A stretch of DNA of 64,000 bases from NCBI GenBank assembly GCA_963815125.1, contig CAWFFM010000002.1:372001-436000 (forward strand). The letters run 5' to 3'. A program made the translations under genes and the position numbers. This DNA comes from Actinocatenispora sp963815125. Lineage in GTDB: Bacteria; Actinomycetota; Actinomycetes; Mycobacteriales; Micromonosporaceae. A model generated the notes under the pieces. That model did not search any database. It was given only the letters and a program-made list of their open reading frames with translations, and had not been told where the DNA came from. Positions within the stretch are counted from its first letter, which is position 1, and each line of letters starts with the position of its first letter. This document shows positions 1 to 10,000 of this stretch, piece after piece.

Positions 1-1376
1 TCCGCGCGGTCCTGTTCAGCACCAGGGACCAGGCGGCACACGCGCTGCTACTGGTGATGCACCACATCGCGGTGGACGGCTGGTCGCTGCCGCCGTTGCT
101 GCGCGACCTGTCCGAGGCGTACCGGAGCCGGCTGACCGGTGCGTCTCGGGCAGCGCTCCCGGAACCGGTCCGCTACCTGGAGCACACCGCACGGCAGGCC
201 GCCAGGCTCGGCGACCCGGCGGACCCGGACAGTGTGGCCGGCCGCCAGTTGTCCTACTGGCACCGGGCACTGGACGCGTTGCCGGGCACCGTTGCGCTAC
301 CCCGGCGACCGGAGTGTTCCGCGCTACCCGACCGGCGGGCCGCCACGGTGCTGCGCCGGCTCGATGCCACCGGGCACGCCGCGCTGGTCGGGTTGGCCAG
401 GCGCTACGGCGCGACCCTGTTCATGGTGCTGCACGCGGGCCTGACCGTGGTGTTGCACCGGGCCGGTGCCGGCCCGGACATCGCCGTGGGGGCGCCGGTC
501 GCCGGCCGTACCGGGGCCGGTGCCGACGACGCGGTCGGCTTCTTCGTCAACATGCTCATCCTGCGCAGCGACCTGTCCGGCGACCCTACGCTCGGGCAAC
601 TGCTGGACCGGGTCCGGGAGGCGGACCTGGCCGCCCTCGCCCACCAGGACGTCCCGTTCGAACAGGTCGTGGCGGCACTCAACCCGACGCGCCCGGCGGG
701 CCGCCAGCCGTGGACGGATGTCGTACTGGCCCTGCAGAACAACGTCCGCGCGGCGTTCACGGTGCCCGGGGTGACCAGCCGGCTGGAAGTGGTACGGACC
801 GGTACAGCACGCTTCGAGCTACTGGTGGACGTCACCGACGAGTACGGTCCGGACGGGGCTGCGGCCGGGCTCGCGCTGACCGTCGAGTACCAGGACGAGG
901 TGTTCGCCCCCACCGTCGTCGAGTGGCTCGCCGACGCCTACCTCCGGGTGCTGCGGGCGATGACCGGGCGGCCCGGACAGCGGCTCAGTGAGCTGCCCGG
1001 CCCACCGCCCCCGCCGGTCACCGCCACCACGGCGAGGATGCCGGCGCCCACCGTGGCACTGGACACCGTGCGGGTCGCACCGCGTACCGACCTGGAACGT
1101 CGGTTGGCCGGCATCTGGGCCGACGTACTGGACCTGCCCGAGGTCGGTGTCCACGACAACTTCTTCGCCCTGGGCGGCAACTCGCTGCGCGCGGTGCGTC
1201 TCGCCGCCCGGGTCACCACCACCGAGCGGTTACCGGCCACCGCGGCCCAGCTGTTCAGTGCACCGACCGTCGCCCAACAGGCCGATGCCCTGACCCGCAG
1301 CAGCACGGTCCCCGACACCCCCATCCCGCGCCGGCCCCGGGTGCCGCGCCGGCGACCCGACCGATCCGGCCAGTGA
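1..1376 (+). CDS. NRPS, condensation-carrier (C-T) fragment, 5' end outside window
   Basis: The frame is open from base 3 to the stop at 1374-1376, so the gene enters from the left. It begins inside a condensation domain: the catalytic HHIAVDGW is encoded at 60-83, followed by the usual C-domain tail with a VGFFVNML stretch. A proline-rich linker leads straight into a carrier domain with DNFFALGGNSL, whose phosphopantetheine Ser codon is at 1182. No adenylation domain lies between C and T, so this carrier must be loaded in trans, by an upstream part not seen here or by a partner protein. The product ends in an Arg/Pro-rich tail of about 25 residues. The stop overlaps the ribosome-binding site of the next gene, which suggests co-transcription. 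The family is certain; the domain content upstream of base 1 is unknown. Confidence 0.93.
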   Translation, partial: RAVLFSTRDQAAHALLLVMHHIAVDGWSLPPLLRDLSEAYRSRLTGASRAALPEPVRYLEHTARQAARLGDPADPDSVAGRQLSYWHRALDALPGTVALPRRPECSALPDRRAATVLRRLDATGHAALVGLARRYGATLFMVLHAGLTVVLHRAGAGPDIAVGAPVAGRTGAGADDAVGFFVNMLILRSDLSGDPTLGQLLDRVREADLAALAHQDVPFEQVVAALNPTRPAGRQPWTDVVLALQNNVRAAFTVPGVTSRLEVVRTGTARFELLVDVTDEYGPDGAAAGLALTVEYQDEVFAPTVVEWLADAYLRVLRAMTGRPGQRLSELPGPPPPPVTATTARMPAPTVALDTVRVAPRTDLERRLAGIWADVLDLPEVGVHDNFFALGGNSLRAVRLAARVTTTERLPATAAQLFSAPTVAQQADALTRSSTVPDTPIPRRPRVPRRRPDRSGQ

Positions 1377-1387
1377 GGAGCGCACCG

Positions 1388-2443
1388 GTGGATGTCAGTG
1401 TGATGTTCTTCGGGTCCGACGACGGCGGTGGTGCGGTCGGCCACGCCGCCAAGTACGACGACATCCTGCAGATCGCGCGGGTTGCCGACGACTGCGGGTT
1501 CACCGCGGTCTGGACACCCGAGCGGCATTTCCAGCAGGTCGGTCAGGTCTTCCCGAGCCCGCCGGTACTCTCCGCCGCGCTCGCCGTGGCCACCAGCCGG
1601 ATCGCCCTGCGCGCCGGCAGCGTGGTACTGCCCCTGCACCATCCGTTGCGGGTGGCGGAGGACTGGGCGGTGGTGGACAACCTGTCCCGGGGTCGGGTCG
1701 GCCTGTCGGTGGCCACCGGATGGCATTCCACCGACTTCGTTCTCGCTCCCGACCACTACGCGGATCGACGGGAACGGGCGTTGCGCGACCTTGCCCTGCT
1801 GCGCCGGCTGTGGGCCGGCGAGGCCGTGGAGTTCCGCGACGGTACGGGTCGGCAGGTCGCCGTCGCCACCAACCCGCGCCCGGTGTCGCCCCGGTTACCG
1901 TTGTGGCTGACCAGTTCCGGGAACCCGGAGACCTGGTCGACGGCGGGCCGGTTGCGTACCAACGTACTCGCCGCGACAGTGGGGCAGAGCCGGGACGAGC
2001 TGGCCGACAAGATCCGCCGGTACCGGGAAGCGTACGCCGCTGCGCCCGCCGTGCCCGGCGCACCCGAGCGCGGCATCGTCACCCTGATGGCGCACACCTA
2101 TGTCGGCACCGACGAGGCCGAGGTGCTGCATCGGGTCAGCGGGCCGTTGCAGGCCTACCTGAGGACCTACGTCGCGCAGACCGCGTCGAACCGCAGCTCG
2201 GACGGACGCGCGGCCGTACTCACACCCGCCGAACTGGACCTGCTGACCCGTTTCGCGTTCCGCCGGTATCTGGACTGGGGCAGCCTGCTCGGCACCCCGG
2301 AGCACTGCCGCGAGGCGCTGTTGGACCTGGCTGACCTGGGCTGCGACGAGGTTGCCTGTTTCATCGACTTCGGCCTGGGACGCGAGGACATCCTGGCCGG
2401 GCTGCGCCGGCTGGCCGATCTGCGAAAGGGCATCGCCGCGTGA
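1388..2443 (+). CDS. Luciferase-like flavin monooxygenase, NRPS/PKS-associated (MupA-type)
   Basis: A 351-residue protein of the bacterial luciferase-like (LLM) fold. It has the N-terminal VMFFG strand, a DCGFTAVWTPERHF segment, GSVVLPLHHPLRVAEDW, and RGRVGLSVATGWH, all typical of FMN-dependent enzymes associated with natural-product synthetases. Such enzymes commonly oxidise a carrier-bound intermediate, for example by hydroxylation. The GTG at 1388 is chosen because GAGGAG lies at 1375-1380, seven bases upstream; an earlier in-frame GTG at 1373 overlaps that site. The end overlaps the next NRPS gene by four bases (GTGA). Here it is free-standing, whereas many relatives are domains inside a synthetase, so its partner is probably one of the flanking carriers. 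Substrate unknown. Confidence 0.88.
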   Translation: MDVSVMFFGSDDGGGAVGHAAKYDDILQIARVADDCGFTAVWTPERHFQQVGQVFPSPPVLSAALAVATSRIALRAGSVVLPLHHPLRVAEDWAVVDNLSRGRVGLSVATGWHSTDFVLAPDHYADRRERALRDLALLRRLWAGEAVEFRDGTGRQVAVATNPRPVSPRLPLWLTSSGNPETWSTAGRLRTNVLAATVGQSRDELADKIRRYREAYAAAPAVPGAPERGIVTLMAHTYVGTDEAEVLHRVSGPLQAYLRTYVAQTASNRSSDGRAAVLTPAELDLLTRFAFRRYLDWGSLLGTPEHCREALLDLADLGCDEVACFIDFGLGREDILAGLRRLADLRKGIAA

Positions 2444-5400
2444 ATCCCTCGATGGCGCAACGGTTCGCCGCACTCAACAGTCAGCAACGGGTACGACTGC
2501 TGCGGCGCTTGGTCGAGGCCGGGCGGATCGCGGACATCCCCGCTGTGGTGCCACCCCGCGAGGAGCGCGGGCCGGTCCGGCTCAGCCCGGCCCAGCAGGA
2601 CCTGTGGGTGTTCGAGTCGCTGTACCCCGGCTCTGCAGCGCTCAACCTGTGCTGTGCCTACCACTTCGACCACCTGGTGGATCCGGCCGAGCTGGTGGCC
2701 GCGCTGACGACGCTGCAGCAGCACCATGACATCCTGCGGATGCGGATCTGCGGGCCGGCGGGCGATCCGCGGGCCGACTTCCCGCCGGCGGACTCCTTCG
2801 AGCTGGAACGGCTCGATCTGCGTGAGCGGGGCGAGTCGTTGGACGCGGCGCTCGCCGCGTTCAGCCGCCGCTCCTTCGACCTCGGTCGGGAGCACCCGAT
2901 CCGGGGTCAGCTCATCACGGTGGACGACCAGCGCAGCACCCTGGTACTGGCCCTGCACCACATCGCCACCGACTGGTGGTCCTTCGACGTGCTGCACACC
3001 GAGTTCACCGAGGCGTACCGGGCGATCCGCGACGGGGCCCGGGACAGCCACCAGCGGCCGGACATCCAGTACGCCGACTTCGCCTGCTGGCAGCGGGAAC
3101 TGGAGGAGGCCGGGGTCTTCGACTCACGACTGTCCTTCTGGCGTGACTACCTGACCGACCCGCCGGCGCCGTTGACGGTCGGTGGGGCGGAACCAACCGG
3201 CGCGGGTGCCGCCGACACCTTCGGGATCGAGCAGGTGCCGTTCCATCTCGACACGCGGGCCGAACAGCAGGTACGGGCGTTCGCCCGGGAGCACGGCGCC
3301 ACCGTGTACGGGGTGCTGATGACCGCATTCGCGGTTCTCGCGCACCGGCTGAGCGGACAGTCCGACCTGCTGCTCGGCACCCCGAGTGCCAACCGCTCGG
3401 CGAAGGGACTGGAACGCCTCATCGGGTACGTGATGAACGCGGTGCCGACCCGCTGGCGGATCGGAGCCGGCGACAGTTTCACCGATCTGCTCGGCCGGTT
3501 CACCGCTGGTTTCCCGATGGTGCTGGCCAACGCCGACGTCCCGGTCGGCCGGATGGTCAGTGTGGTCGATCCGCAACGGGTACCGGGCCGGTCCCCGTTG
3601 TTCCGCTGGGTGTTCATGCATCTGCCCCGGCAGGCCAGCGTACGTGCGCTGCGTCAGATCGCCGATCCGCGGCGCGTGCACACCGGCGGTGAGCATGACG
3701 TTGTCGGGATCATGCGGGACACCGAGGACGGCATCGCCGGCAGCCTGGAGATCCGCACCGATGTGTACCGGCCGGAGATGGTCCGACAGTGGGCGGACAG
3801 CTTCGTCACCCTGCTGGGTGCTCTGCTGGCCGCACCGGACGCGCCGGTCGCCGACGTGGCATGGCTGGACGCCGCGGCGCACCACCAGCTGGCCACTGCC
3901 GGCACCGGCCGCCCCGGTACCACGGCCCCGGCGTCACTGGCCGATCTGGTGGCCCGGTACGCGGCCGACACACCCGATGCGCCGGCGGTGGACAGCGACG
4001 ACCTGGTGGTCAGCTATGCGCAGCTCGACGCCCGGGTCGGCCGGCTCGCCGGGCATCTGATGGCCGCCGGTGCCGGCCCCGGTCAGGTCGTCGCACTGGC
4101 ACTGGGTCGCTCCGCGGCGACGGTCACCGCGATGCTCGCCGTAGCCCGGGCCGGTGCCGCCTGGTTGCCGGTGGACCCCGACCACCCGGCCGAGCGGATC
4201 GGCTACCTGCTCGCCGATGCGCGACCGGTACTGCTGGTCACCGATGCTGCGACCGCCGACCGGCTGCCGGAGTCCGCGGCACCGCGGCTGCTGCTCGACG
4301 AGCTGGACCTGAGCACCGGGCCGTCGGGGGCGGTACCGGTCGGTGACCCGCGTCGGGCCGGCTACCTGCTCTACACCTCGGGCTCCACCGGGCGCCCGAA
4401 AGGCACCGTGGTCACGCACACCGGCATCGCCGCGCTCGCTGACGCGTTCGTACACCGCCTGGCTCTGGAACCCGACAGCCGGGTGCTGCACGCCGGCTCA
4501 CCGGGCTTCGACATCACCGTGGCGGAACTGTGCATGGCCTTCGGCTGCGGCGGCACGCTGGTGATCGGGCCGGCCGGACCGCTGGTCGGCGCCGACCTGG
4601 CTGCCGTACTGCGCGACCAACGGATTACCGCGACGCTGCTGCCGCCGGGCATCCTGGACACCGTCACGCCGGGCCGGTACCCGGCGCTGCGTACCGTCTG
4701 TGTGGGCGCCGATGTCTGCCCGCCCGCACTGCGCGACGCCTGGGCCCGGGACGGCCGGCGCTTCCACAACGTGTACGGACCGACCGAATGCACCGTCGCG
4801 GTCACCATCAGCGATCCGCTGGAGGAGGGACCGGAGGCGCTCCCGATCGGTCGGCCGGTCACCGACTCGCGGGTACACGTACTGGACGCCCGGCTGCGCC
4901 CGGTGCCGGTCGGTGTACTCGGTGAGCTGTACGTTGCCGGGCCGGGACTTGCCCGCGGCTATCTGGGTCGGCCCGGGCTCACCGCGGCACGTTTCGTCGC
5001 CGACCCGTACGGTGCGCCGGGCACCCGCCTCTACCGCACCGGTGACCTGGTGCGCTGGCGCCCCGACGGCCAACTCGACTTCGCCGGACGGGCCGACGAC
5101 CAGGTCAAGGTGCGGGGGGTACGGATCGAGCCCGGTGAGATCGAGGCGGTACTGACCCGGCACGACTCGGTACGCGCTGCCGCGGTGCTGGTCCGCGAGG
5201 ACACGCCGGGGGACCGGCGGTTGGTGGCGTACGTGGTCGGTACCGACGGCGACCCGGACCCGGACACGCTGCGGGCACACGCCGCGTCGATACTGCCGGC
5301 GCAACTCGTACCGGCCGCGTTCGTGACCCTGGCCGCCCTGCCGACGACTCCGCACGGCAAGCTCGACCGGGCCGCTCTGCCGGCACCTGTCGCCCGGCCA

Positions 5401-7077
5401 CGACCGGTCACCAGGGCGCCGGTCGGTGCGGCGGAGACGTTGCTGTGCAGGCTGTTCGGCGAGGTGCTGGCCGTGCCGCAGGTCGGCGCGTCGGACGCGT
5501 TCTTCGAGCTCGGCGGCGACAGCATCATGGCCATCCAGCTCGCGAGCCGGGCCCGCGAGGCCGGACTGGAGATCACCCCGGCGGAGGTGCTCACCGCACG
5601 CACCCCGGCCGCGCTGGCGTCGTTGTCCCGGCCGACCCGGCCCCGTACCGGCACCGGGGACAGTGCCGACGGGCCGCTTCCGCTGACGCCGATGATGCAC
5701 TGGTGGGCCGAACGGCACGACGAACTCGACACGTTCACCATGTCGGCGCTTCTCCCGGTGCCGGCCGGAACCGGATCGACCCGGATCGCCACGGCGCTGC
5801 GTGGCCTCATCACGCGACACGGTGCGCTGCGGATGCGGCTGACCCGCGAGGCCGCGGGCGGCTGGCAGCTCGCGGTACATCCGGACGGTGTGCCACCGGC
5901 ACTGCGCCGGGAGCCCGCCGCGGGATGGAGCCTGGCCGAGGTCCGCGCCGCGGCCAGCGGTGCGGCGGCCGGGGCCAGGCTCGACCCGCAGACCGGTCAG
6001 ATGCTGACGGCGGTGTGGTACGACGCTGGTCCGGCGCTGCCCGGACGACTGCTGCTCACCGCCCACCACCTGGCGGTCGACGCGGTGTCCTGGCACATCA
6101 TCCAGCGCGACCTGGCCGAGTTGCTGGATCCCGCCGGGCGTACCGGATCCCGGGCGGCGTCCTGCTCGCTGCGCGGCTGGACGCAGGAACTCACCCGGCA
6201 GGCCGGTCCGGCCGCCAGCCAGCTCGACCGGTGGACCGGAACACTCGCGGGCACCGACTCCCGACTGGCACCCGGGCGTCCGGGCACCGGCCGGCGGAAC
6301 ACCGTGACCATGACGCTGCCCGCCGAACACACCGAAGCACTACTGCGGCAGATTCCCGCCGCGTTCCGCTGCGGTCCGGCCGAGGTGCTGCTGACCGGGC
6401 TGCTCGCGGCCGCCCTACGCTGGCGCGGCCACGGCGATGCGCTGCTGGTCGACCTGGAGGGCCATGGCCGCGGCGGCGGCTGGGGGCTCGACGTGTCCGA
6501 CACGGTCGGCTGGTTCACCGTCCAGTACCCGGTACGGCTGGGCACCGAGGCGGCCGGTGTGCAGTTCTGGGCCGACACAGATGCGGTGGGTCGGGCGCTG
6601 AAGCAGGTGAAGGAGCAGCTGCGTACGGTCCCGGACGCCGGCCTGGGCTACGGCCTGCTGCGCTACCTCAACCCGGACACCGCACCGGAGCTGGCCGTAC
6701 TTGCCGGACCCGATCTGCGCTTCAACTATCTGGGACGGTTCGTCGCGACCGGTGAGGGTGATGTCGAGCTGATCGGTGCTCCCGCCGCCGACGACGTGGC
6801 ACCCGATCACCTGGTCGAACTCGACGCGGTGAACGAGGTACACGCCGACGGTCCCCGACTCGTTGCCAGCTGGTCGTACGCCACGGATGCGTTCACCGAG
6901 ACCGAGATACGGCAACTGGCCGGGTTCTGGTTCGAGGCGCTCATCCGGATCGCCCGCGACGCCACCGGCACCGGTGGCGCCACCAGGTCGGATTTCCCGC
7001 TGGTGGAGCTGAGCCAGGCGCAGATCGAACTGCTGGAGGGCCAGCTGGCCGACCTGGCAGGGGACGAGGCGCCGTGA
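2440..7077 (+). CDS. NRPS module C-A-T-E with epimerisation domain
   Basis: A 1545-residue synthetase. Domains: a helical N-terminus that may be a docking element (1-40); condensation (about 46-470), whose motif reads HHIATDWW near residue 174 so that the usual Gly after Asp is Trp; adenylation (about 490-980) with YTSGSTGRPKG near 645, YRTGDL near 865 and HGKLDR near 970; carrier (ELGGDSI, Ser about 1028); epimerisation (about 1080-1520) with HHLAVDAVSW near 1209 and FNYLGRF near 1430. It should activate one amino acid and pass it on as the D-epimer, which fits the DCL-like C domain of the next protein. The hand-read specificity code is DIALCGVVAK, which matches no code I know, so no substrate is assigned. 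The GTG start overlaps the monooxygenase stop; ATG 2452 is an alternative. Confidence 0.94.
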   Translation: MNPSMAQRFAALNSQQRVRLLRRLVEAGRIADIPAVVPPREERGPVRLSPAQQDLWVFESLYPGSAALNLCCAYHFDHLVDPAELVAALTTLQQHHDILRMRICGPAGDPRADFPPADSFELERLDLRERGESLDAALAAFSRRSFDLGREHPIRGQLITVDDQRSTLVLALHHIATDWWSFDVLHTEFTEAYRAIRDGARDSHQRPDIQYADFACWQRELEEAGVFDSRLSFWRDYLTDPPAPLTVGGAEPTGAGAADTFGIEQVPFHLDTRAEQQVRAFAREHGATVYGVLMTAFAVLAHRLSGQSDLLLGTPSANRSAKGLERLIGYVMNAVPTRWRIGAGDSFTDLLGRFTAGFPMVLANADVPVGRMVSVVDPQRVPGRSPLFRWVFMHLPRQASVRALRQIADPRRVHTGGEHDVVGIMRDTEDGIAGSLEIRTDVYRPEMVRQWADSFVTLLGALLAAPDAPVADVAWLDAAAHHQLATAGTGRPGTTAPASLADLVARYAADTPDAPAVDSDDLVVSYAQLDARVGRLAGHLMAAGAGPGQVVALALGRSAATVTAMLAVARAGAAWLPVDPDHPAERIGYLLADARPVLLVTDAATADRLPESAAPRLLLDELDLSTGPSGAVPVGDPRRAGYLLYTSGSTGRPKGTVVTHTGIAALADAFVHRLALEPDSRVLHAGSPGFDITVAELCMAFGCGGTLVIGPAGPLVGADLAAVLRDQRITATLLPPGILDTVTPGRYPALRTVCVGADVCPPALRDAWARDGRRFHNVYGPTECTVAVTISDPLEEGPEALPIGRPVTDSRVHVLDARLRPVPVGVLGELYVAGPGLARGYLGRPGLTAARFVADPYGAPGTRLYRTGDLVRWRPDGQLDFAGRADDQVKVRGVRIEPGEIEAVLTRHDSVRAAAVLVREDTPGDRRLVAYVVGTDGDPDPDTLRAHAASILPAQLVPAAFVTLAALPTTPHGKLDRAALPAPVARPRPVTRAPVGAAETLLCRLFGEVLAVPQVGASDAFFELGGDSIMAIQLASRAREAGLEITPAEVLTARTPAALASLSRPTRPRTGTGDSADGPLPLTPMMHWWAERHDELDTFTMSALLPVPAGTGSTRIATALRGLITRHGALRMRLTREAAGGWQLAVHPDGVPPALRREPAAGWSLAEVRAAASGAAAGARLDPQTGQMLTAVWYDAGPALPGRLLLTAHHLAVDAVSWHIIQRDLAELLDPAGRTGSRAASCSLRGWTQELTRQAGPAASQLDRWTGTLAGTDSRLAPGRPGTGRRNTVTMTLPAEHTEALLRQIPAAFRCGPAEVLLTGLLAAALRWRGHGDALLVDLEGHGRGGGWGLDVSDTVGWFTVQYPVRLGTEAAGVQFWADTDAVGRALKQVKEQLRTVPDAGLGYGLLRYLNPDTAPELAVLAGPDLRFNYLGRFVATGEGDVELIGAPAADDVAPDHLVELDAVNEVHADGPRLVASWSYATDAFTETEIRQLAGFWFEALIRIARDATGTGGATRSDFPLVELSQAQIELLEGQLADLAGDEAP

Positions 7078-10000
7078 CCGGTGGTGCGCTGGCCGACGTA
7101 CTTCCCCTCTCCCCGGCCCAGGAAGGCCTGCTGTTCCACGCGCTGCTCGCCGCTGCCGGACCCGACGTCTACCTGGTGCAGGCACGGTTTCGGATCGACG
7201 GCCCGCTCGATCCGGCGTCCCTGCGGGCGGCGGTCGATGCGCTGCTCGTCCGGCATCCGAACCTGCGCGCGTGTTTCCGGCAGTTGGGTGGTGACCAGCC
7301 GGTGCAGTTGATCCCGCGCCGGGCGCCGGTGCCCTGGACCGTGGTGGACCTGCCCGACGACACGGACGGGGCCGAGTTCGAACGGCTGCTCGCCGCCGAC
7401 CGGTCCCGCCGCTTCGACCTGGCCCGGCCACCACTGCTGCGCGCCATCCTGGTGCGTTTCGCCCAGTCATCGGCGGAGCTGGTGCTGAGCATGCACCATA
7501 TCCTCATCGACGGGTGGTCGATGCCGATCCTGGCCGCAGAACTGACCGCGCTGTACACCGGCCGCGGCGGTGAGCTGGCACCGGCGGCGCCGTACCGCGA
7601 CTACCTGTCCTGGCTGCGCGACCAGGATGCGGTCATGGCCGGGAAGATCTGGCAGACCGCGCTGTCCGGCGCCACACCGACCCTGCTGCGCCCCGCCGCT
7701 CCCGGCGCGCCGCAGAGCCGGCCCAGCGAGGTGGAGTTCGCACTCGGCGCGGAGCGCACCGCTGCGCTGCGGCGGCGGGCCGCCACCGCGGGCTGCACCC
7801 TCAACACGCTGACCCAGGTGGCGTGGGGCCTGGTCCTGTCCCGGATGACGGGCAGTCGGGACGTGGTGTTCGGTGCGGTGGTGTCCGGCCGTCCAGCCGA
7901 GCTGGCGGGCGTCCAGTCGATGGTCGGGCTGTTGATCAACACCGTACCGGTGCGGCTGCGGACACGCCCCGGTGAACAGGTCGACGAACTGCTGCACCGG
8001 TTGCAGGACGAGCAGGGGCAACTGACGCCGTACCACCATGTCCCGCTGGTCGAGACACAACGGGCGGTCGGCGCCGGGGAGCTGTTCGACACGGTGCTGG
8101 CATTCGAGAGCTTCCCGCAGCCGGACGGTGCGGCCGATCCGGGCGGGCTCCAGCTGGTCGAGGTACGCGACGCCACGCACTACCCGCTGACCGTCACCGT
8201 GCTCGCCGGGCAGCGGCTCTGGCTGCGGCTCAGCCACCGACCGGACTGCGTCGGACAGGCGGAGGCGGAGCTGATCGTGGCGCGTCTGGTCCGAGCTCTG
8301 GAACAGTTGGCGGACGGTGGCCCGGTCGAGCGGATCGACGTCCTGCCGGCGACGGAGCGCCAGCAGGTGCTGCCCGCCCCGGACAGGGAAGCCGAACGGT
8401 GGGCCGGATCGGTTATCCCGCAACGGTTCGCCGCCCAGGTGGCAGCCACGCCGCAGGCAGTGGCCGTACGTGCCGGTGGCCGGGTACTGAGCTACGCGCA
8501 ACTCGCCGAGTGGGCGGACGAACTCGCCCACCAACTGCTCGACGCAGGGGTCGGTCCGGAAACGCCGGTGGCCGTACTGCTCGAGCGGTCCGTACCGCTG
8601 GTGGTCGCCCAGCTCGCGGTGCTGCAGGCCGGCGGCCACTACGTACCGCTGGATGACCGGCAGCCCGCCGCCCGGCTGACCCGGCTGCTCGGCGATTGCG
8701 CGGCCAAGCATCTGCTGGCGCAGCACACACCCGACTGGCTGCCACCGGGGGTGCGCTGCCTGGGCGTCCCGGACCGTACCGTGGATGCCGCCGCGCCGCC
8801 CCGGACGACGGTGCTGGCCGCCGCCAATGCCCGTACGGGACCGGCACCGGACTCCGCCGCGTACGTGATGTACACGTCCGGGTCGACCGGCGCCCCGAAA
8901 GGCGTCGTCGCCACCCACCGCAACGTGCTCGCACTCGCCTCCGATCACCGGTTCAGCGCTGAGGCCCACCGCCGGGTCCTGTTGCACAGCCCGCACACCT
9001 TCGACGCGGCCACCTACGAGCTGTGGGTACCGCTGCTCAACGGTGGCACTGTGGTCATCGCACCACCGGGCCCGTTGGAACCCCGGGCTCTCGCCGCTCT
9101 GCTGACCGAGCACCGGGTCAGCGCGCTGTGGCTGACCGCAGAACTGTTCCGGACCGTGGTGGACCTGGTCCCGGACGCACTGGCCGGTGTCGCGGAGGTC
9201 TGGGCCGGTGGTGACGTGCTGTCCCCGGAGGCGGTCGGGCAGGCCCAGCGCTGTTGCCCCGACCTGCGGGTGGTCAACGGCTACGGCCCCACCGAGACGA
9301 CCACGTTCGCCACCTGCCATCCCGTCGTGCGTCCCGCGCCGCCGGCGCCGGTACCGATCGGCCGGCCGCTGGACGATGCCCGGACCTACCTGCTGGATGC
9401 CCGGCTGCGTCCGGTGCCGGTCGGCGTCACCGGGGAGCTGTACGTCGGTGGTGCCGGTGTCACCCGCGGCTACCTGGGTCAGCCGGCCGGAACCGCCGAA
9501 CGGTTCGTCGCCGACCCGTACGCGCCCGATCCGGGGGGCCGGATGTACCGCACCGGTGACCTGGCGCGCTGGAACACCGGGGGAGAGCTGGAGTTCCTCG
9601 GCCGGGCCGACAGCCAGGTGAAGATCCGTGGTCACCGGATCGATCCGGCGGAGATCGAGGCCGTCCTGGAGTCCTGCCCCGCGGTGCGCCGCGCGGTCGT
9701 CGTGGTCCGGCCCGACCCGGCGGGCGGGCGCAGGCTGACCGGTCTGGTGATGGTGCGGTCCGGCAGCGGGCTGGACCAGGTACGCCAGCACGCCGCCGAC
9801 CAGCTTCCCCGCCACCTGCTGCCCACCGCCTATCTGGCCGTGGACCACCTACCGTTGACGCCGCACGGCAAGGTCGACCGCGCCGCGCTGCCGGACCCCG
9901 TACCGGCGGTCGGCACGGTGGTGCGCGCTGTGCCGCGATCCTCCCGCGAACAGACCTTGTGCCAATTGTTCGCCGCCGTGCTGGGTGTCCCCGAGGTCGG